Of a DNA stretch of 6,726 nucleotides, positions 5,701 through 6,726 are shown one piece after another. The position numbers and the translations under genes were made by a program. The notes under the pieces were generated by a model. That model was not told where the DNA came from. It did not search any database and was given only the letters and a program-made list of their open reading frames with translations. Where the stretch lies: positions 1 to 6,726 of the forward strand of contig CAKZZM010000002.1 in assembly GCA_937885465.1 (NCBI GenBank), written 5' to 3'. This DNA comes from an uncultured Bacteroidales bacterium. GTDB lineage: Bacteria; Bacteroidota; Bacteroidia; Bacteroidales; Paludibacteraceae. Numbering within the stretch: position 1 is the stretch's first letter; each line of letters begins with the position of its first letter.

Positions 5701-6726
5701 AGTCTGTTCTGCCATCACCGTTGGCATCAAAATTGGGCAGGAAGAGCGCGTTGTCCAGCATTCGGCAGGTATCGTTGTCGGAGAGGACAGAGGTGAGAGT
5801 CAGGCTGTTCCAGTTGGAAGTATATGGCAGCCCCAGGTCCATTTGGCCGTCGTGGTTAAGGTCTTCAAAGAAGACGGGGAAGTTCCGGGTGTTGCCGTTC
5901 CATGCCGTCAAACCCTGATAGAGCGGTCCGTCCGGAGCAAACTCATCGGTGTAGCCCTTGGTCTTCAGTATGTCATAGACTACAGACGTTTTCCCGGTGT
6001 TATAGTTGTACTTGCTGCTAATCAGCTTTCCTATCAACACTTGCTTGTTGCCGTCTCCATTGAGGTCGTACATGAGTGCCGCGTCCGGCAGGTCCAAATA
6101 GATAAAGCCCTCGTCGGAGACGACCTTGCCGATATAGGGGACGTAGCCCTCACCGAGTTGTCCATACTCTACTCTTTTACCGAAGACATAGACGGTGTCG
6201 TTCTGTTCCACCTGCAACATGCTGAGGAACGGCGCATTGTCCGGTCCGAGCATGCTCTCTGCCCGTACTGACGTTCCGCCGGACACGCTATCTCGCATAG
6301 TGAAACTGAGTGTTCCGTCCTGTTCGAGGCTACTCGGCGCGTAAGACACAAAGCCTTTGACGGCATAGTAGTGTTCGCTATTATTTTGCGGCTTGCCGTA
6401 TTCCCATTCAATTGCCATCAACTCGGAGGGCGTGATAATGTCGGGTGAGTTCTTGTCGAAGGCGTACTTCGGGTGTATGGTCTGCGATTCGGTGATACCG
6501 GTCAGCGGTGCATCCCATCCGATGAAGGTGTGGGCTGTCAGTACCGGTGCTGCGGGCGTCACTGCATCGCCGCCTATGGGCACAAACTGTGTAGCTATCT
6601 CATCGCCGAAGTAGTTGGTGAAGGTCACCTCCACGTGTCCCTCGGGGATATAATGGCAGCCCTCGATAGTGTTCCAGAGCGGATAGACATCGAGGTCACA
6701 GCGGATGTTCGTGGAGGTCTTGTCCC
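2579..6726 (-). CDS. Giant multidomain FG-GAP/FN3/PKD surface protein, 5' (N-terminal) part, partial
   Basis: Probable secreted or cell-surface protein, perhaps an adhesin or glycan-binding scaffold; no catalytic motif is visible, so the role is inferred. The frame is open to the window edge (first whole codon at 6724), so the GTG at 6634 is internal and the real start and signal peptide lie outside. Counting from 6634 as residue 1: InlB-type repeat 1-58, OB-fold-like domain 64-172, eight DxNxDG-type FG-GAP loops 190-647, FN3 671-787, PKD 788-866, six more loops 891-1172, then the start of a second FN3 at 1250. Genuine sequence ends at Asn1288. Residues 1289-1351 are rich in Arg, Pro, Ser and Thr, unlike the rest, and are read out of frame to the stop at 2579. 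The true continuation is the open frame at 525-2768, one base out of phase. With one base restored the two form a single protein of 2066 visible residues. Domain identification is by eye. Confidence 0.9.
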   Translation of the reverse strand, partial: DKTSTNIRCDLDVYPLWNTIEGCHYIPEGHVEVTFTNYFGDEIATQFVPIGGDAVTPAAPVLTAHTFIGWDAPLTGITESQTIHPKYAFDKNSPDIITPSELMAIEWEYGKPQNNSEHYYAVKGFVSYAPSSLEQDGTLSFTMRDSVSGGTSVRAESMLGPDNAPFLSMLQVEQNDTVYVFGKRVEYGQLGEGYVPYIGKVVSDEGFIYLDLPDAALMYDLNGDGNKQVLIGKLISSKYNYNTGKTSVVYDILKTKGYTDEFAPDGPLYQGLTAWNGNTRNFPVFFEDLNHDGQMDLGLPYTSNWNSLTLTSVLSDNDTCRMLDNALFLPNFDANGDGRTDYLTVIQGYNNNTDYYIHYAEPDGTYRSEHMMVMTWDDYQAQYDPTLWAALADLRAGGGYSSGHGLLVSNTNYSAGMSELSGASLSRAPEHRDVERAPSIGYTVSAPTRALDLNADGFIDLIDEKNGVMYINMGDGKWVTTNTNGIVVPADLNGDGLMDYIFPGAQLYTSIYQGEGQFLTTSIYSNAAQDDLLYCYDFDHDGDIDILSTFSSVTNATGVAYTCFFLNDGQGNFTQQTEQNYGADTLWFSACQDINGDGYMDLLAFRGEMETSSYYGNYIFTANGKPIEVVWLQGSANNHFAAPQPLYTIDHSGLSVYNYRTHMPVMRINAEDLDHDGKAELWTSGLDIGRTEIVPFRTAVSNTAPTAPTAPTLLYDNGMLTVSWGNGTDNETPAGDLTYALRIGTTAGGNEILAAHANADGSRRNFLDGNMGKNHTYSVNLSSYAPCSLFVAVQTLDAQHLGSAWSTEVATVHTTIPATFNLSRTTINFNETVELHYNNTLPATYTHTWTFDDGVMTDVDSIPTLSFPAAGQKVITHTVTAPDGKAASYSATLTVLPAGTEMMQYLNNRQEYTLKSQYKSDFNNDGMLDAFYSSAVWQALTPTSFTQAVGLWNTTLADGTSMGSPLWMDFNKNGYADLLLARDNYYLPHADNTPDMQAKVTDSNIAYYLESRSASGYNYNTGVDLLHNGYLTFCNSYDFFWEPQSDGTYSTKALTITGSYDPQDHNSNYANVFRGNNANLFQDYDRDGFIDGMQPRYEYIDNVGQYTALRVYRNLGDAVFQQIDIPFAQSIARADFYAFRLVDINSDGYVDILASRESDGAPYILWNNANTSISAPEMLPKGERTSFGANIIGLVDVDNNGYTDILASAQNPELPANSTNGVYVWFIGPQGVLSQGFILPQGYSYDNIITDIPNELYIKYEEGDNYSDSTRWDRVVTVENIAPSAPTGIRAVQTADGLLIEWNTAEDDHTPAAAMRYNRRPAGKLQRLTCPCTSTYRPTASSFLRQHSPLATTKYPCKPSTSATSCRLSQRPSPLVWTDRQ
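2589..2887 (-). other. Fibronectin type III-like domain 2 (interrupted by the frameshift)
   Basis: The domain begins IAPSAPTGIRAVQTADGLLIEWN in the upstream frame, crosses the frameshift near 2769, and continues in the downstream frame with FLVPTSALTAGNYEVSLQAI and PFSETVTVSVDRQ. Its parallel with FN3 domain 1 (APTAPT, LTVSW, TPAGDLTYALRIG) is what shows that the two frames belong to one gene. Confidence 0.75.
2766..2774 (-). other. Frameshift site (one base missing) inside second FN3 domain
   Basis: On the minus strand the upstream frame reads ATG CGA TAC AAC CGC AGA and then turns to low-complexity Arg/Pro/Thr-rich residues. The other frame picks up at CAG ACC GGC GGG (QTGG). Adding one T after the C at 2770, making AAC CTG CAG, gives MRYNLQTGGQA, which matches the first FN3 domain of the same protein (DLTYALRIGTTAGGNE). 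This places the loss between 2769 and 2770. No slippery heptamer is present, so programmed frameshifting is not supported. It is either a sequence or assembly error or an inactivating deletion. Confidence 0.85.
3080..3973 (-). repeat. FG-GAP/VCBS repeat block 2 (6 calcium-loop units, some degenerate)
   Basis: Loops are DFNNDG (residue 891), DFNKNG (939), DLLHNG (994), DYDRDG (1053), DINSDG (1113) and DVDNNG (1167), most followed by a short hydrophobic strand such as YVDILASRE or YTDILASAQ. The third has Leu at the third loop position and lacks the usual D/N ligand there; three units have Asn at the fifth position. Six units are few for a full propeller, so further blades may be degenerate or the two blocks may fold differently. 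Confidence 0.82.
4037..4273 (-). other. PKD domain 1
   Basis: Residues 788-866 contain THTWTFDDGVMTD, PTLSFPAAGQKVITHTVT and YSATLTVLPAG. The W-x-F-D-D-G turn and the following 'F-P-A-A-G-x-x-x-I-T-H-T-V' strand are the hallmarks of PKD domains. It acts as an immunoglobulin-like spacer between the two FG-GAP blocks. Confidence 0.75.
4274..4624 (-). other. Fibronectin type III-like domain 1
   Basis: Residues 671-787 begin SNTAPTAPTAPTL, with the core LTVSWGNGTDNETPAGDLTYALRIGTTAGG split over two strands, and end LFVAVQTLDAQHLGSAWS. The strand pattern 'P-x-x-P, then V-S-W, then T-Y-x-L-R, then V-Q-T-x-D' is the FN3 arrangement that often directly follows FG-GAP blocks in Bacteroidota proteins. 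It matches the second FN3 of the same protein, which contains the frameshift. Confidence 0.75.
4655..6076 (-). repeat. FG-GAP/VCBS repeat block 1 (8 calcium-loop units)
   Basis: Eight D-x-[DN]-x-D-G loops follow one another: DLNGDG (residue 190), DLNHDG (258), DANGDG (303), DLNADG (422), DLNGDG (461), DFDHDG (507), DINGDG (563) and DLDHDG (642). Most are followed by a hydrophobic strand such as IDLI or MDYIF, and some by an N-x-G-D/Q-G turn (INMGDG, LNDGQG). Integrin-like FG-GAP units bind calcium in such loops and fold as blades of a beta-propeller. Eight units with spacing of about 40 to 120 residues would fit one 7- or 8-bladed propeller with insertions. Confidence 0.85.
6119..6445 (-). 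other. Probable OB-fold-like domain of Bacteroidales surface proteins
   Basis: Residues 64-172 start with DIITPSELMAIEWEYG and continue with YYAVKGFVSYAP, a strand FTMRDS, and NDTVYVFGKRVEY. The order 'helix, then Y-x-V-K-G-x-V strand, then a D-containing strand, then V-x-V-x-G-K' is the pattern I associate with OB-fold-like modules found in secreted Bacteroidales proteins. The family assignment is from memory of the pattern; an unrelated beta-barrel is possible. Confidence 0.45.
6461..6640 (-). other. InlB B-type (Listeria-Bacteroides) repeat, N-terminal copy
   Basis: The segment reads VTFTNYFGDEIATQFVPIGG, then a Pro/Ala stretch, TFIGWD, and ends IHPKYAF. This follows the family pattern: a V-x-F-x-N-x-x-G strand, a G-x-A/x-x-P turn, a F-x-G-W core and a closing Y. 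Just upstream (6671-6724) the frame reads DLDVYPLWNT, which looks like the last strand of another copy, so a tandem set may extend past the window edge. Such repeats are small beta-grasp-like spacers in surface proteins. Confidence 0.65.

Noticed and set aside
5432..6271. Plus-strand open frame of 279 codons, Val/Gly-rich
   Set aside because: It is antisense to FG-GAP block 1. The Val, Gly and Glu richness mirrors the Asp/Asn/Tyr codons of the real gene; no domain is seen.

Overview
The window is almost entirely one very large secreted or surface protein gene on the minus strand, followed at its 3' side (left end of the window) by about 520 bases of non-coding, repeat-rich DNA. The protein style points to Bacteroidota, most likely a gut or oral Bacteroidales member such as a Prevotella/Bacteroides/Porphyromonas relative. 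The grounds are serial FG-GAP/VCBS calcium-loop repeats, fibronectin III, PKD, BIG2-like and Listeria-Bacteroides (InlB B-type) repeats, and a short C-terminal tail of the Bacteroidales secretion-tail kind. Genus cannot be fixed from the window.

The coding frame runs off the right edge: it is open from base 6724, so the true start, signal peptide and promoter lie outside. Reading leftward, the modules are: end of an earlier domain, InlB-type repeat, probable OB-fold domain, 8 FG-GAP loops, FN3, PKD, 6 FG-GAP loops, FN3 (containing a frameshift), PKD-like domain, unassigned beta-rich segment, two FN3-like domains, Ser/Thr-rich linker, BIG2-like domain, InlB-type repeat, FN3 and C-terminal tail. 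The order FG-GAP block, FN3, PKD occurs twice.

The gene is split by a one-base frameshift at about 2769/2770, inside the second FN3 domain. Adding a single base there gives one continuous frame of 2066 visible codons. As given, the upstream part ends at a stop at 2579 after 63 aberrant residues. The downstream part (to 525) is an open frame with no convincing start of its own. The cause may be a sequencing or assembly error or a true disabling mutation.

Bases 1-524 hold no supportable gene. They contain a dyad-rich segment (1-100), three neighbouring families of short tandem repeats (158-222, 246-278, 322-373) in a strongly purine-biased stretch, and an extended hairpin (424-490) just after the stop codon that may be the gene's terminator. 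I see no CRISPR, RNA gene, mobile-element gene or defence system. No clear new biological system is present; the points worth checking are the frameshift, the duplicated module order and the mixed tandem repeats.
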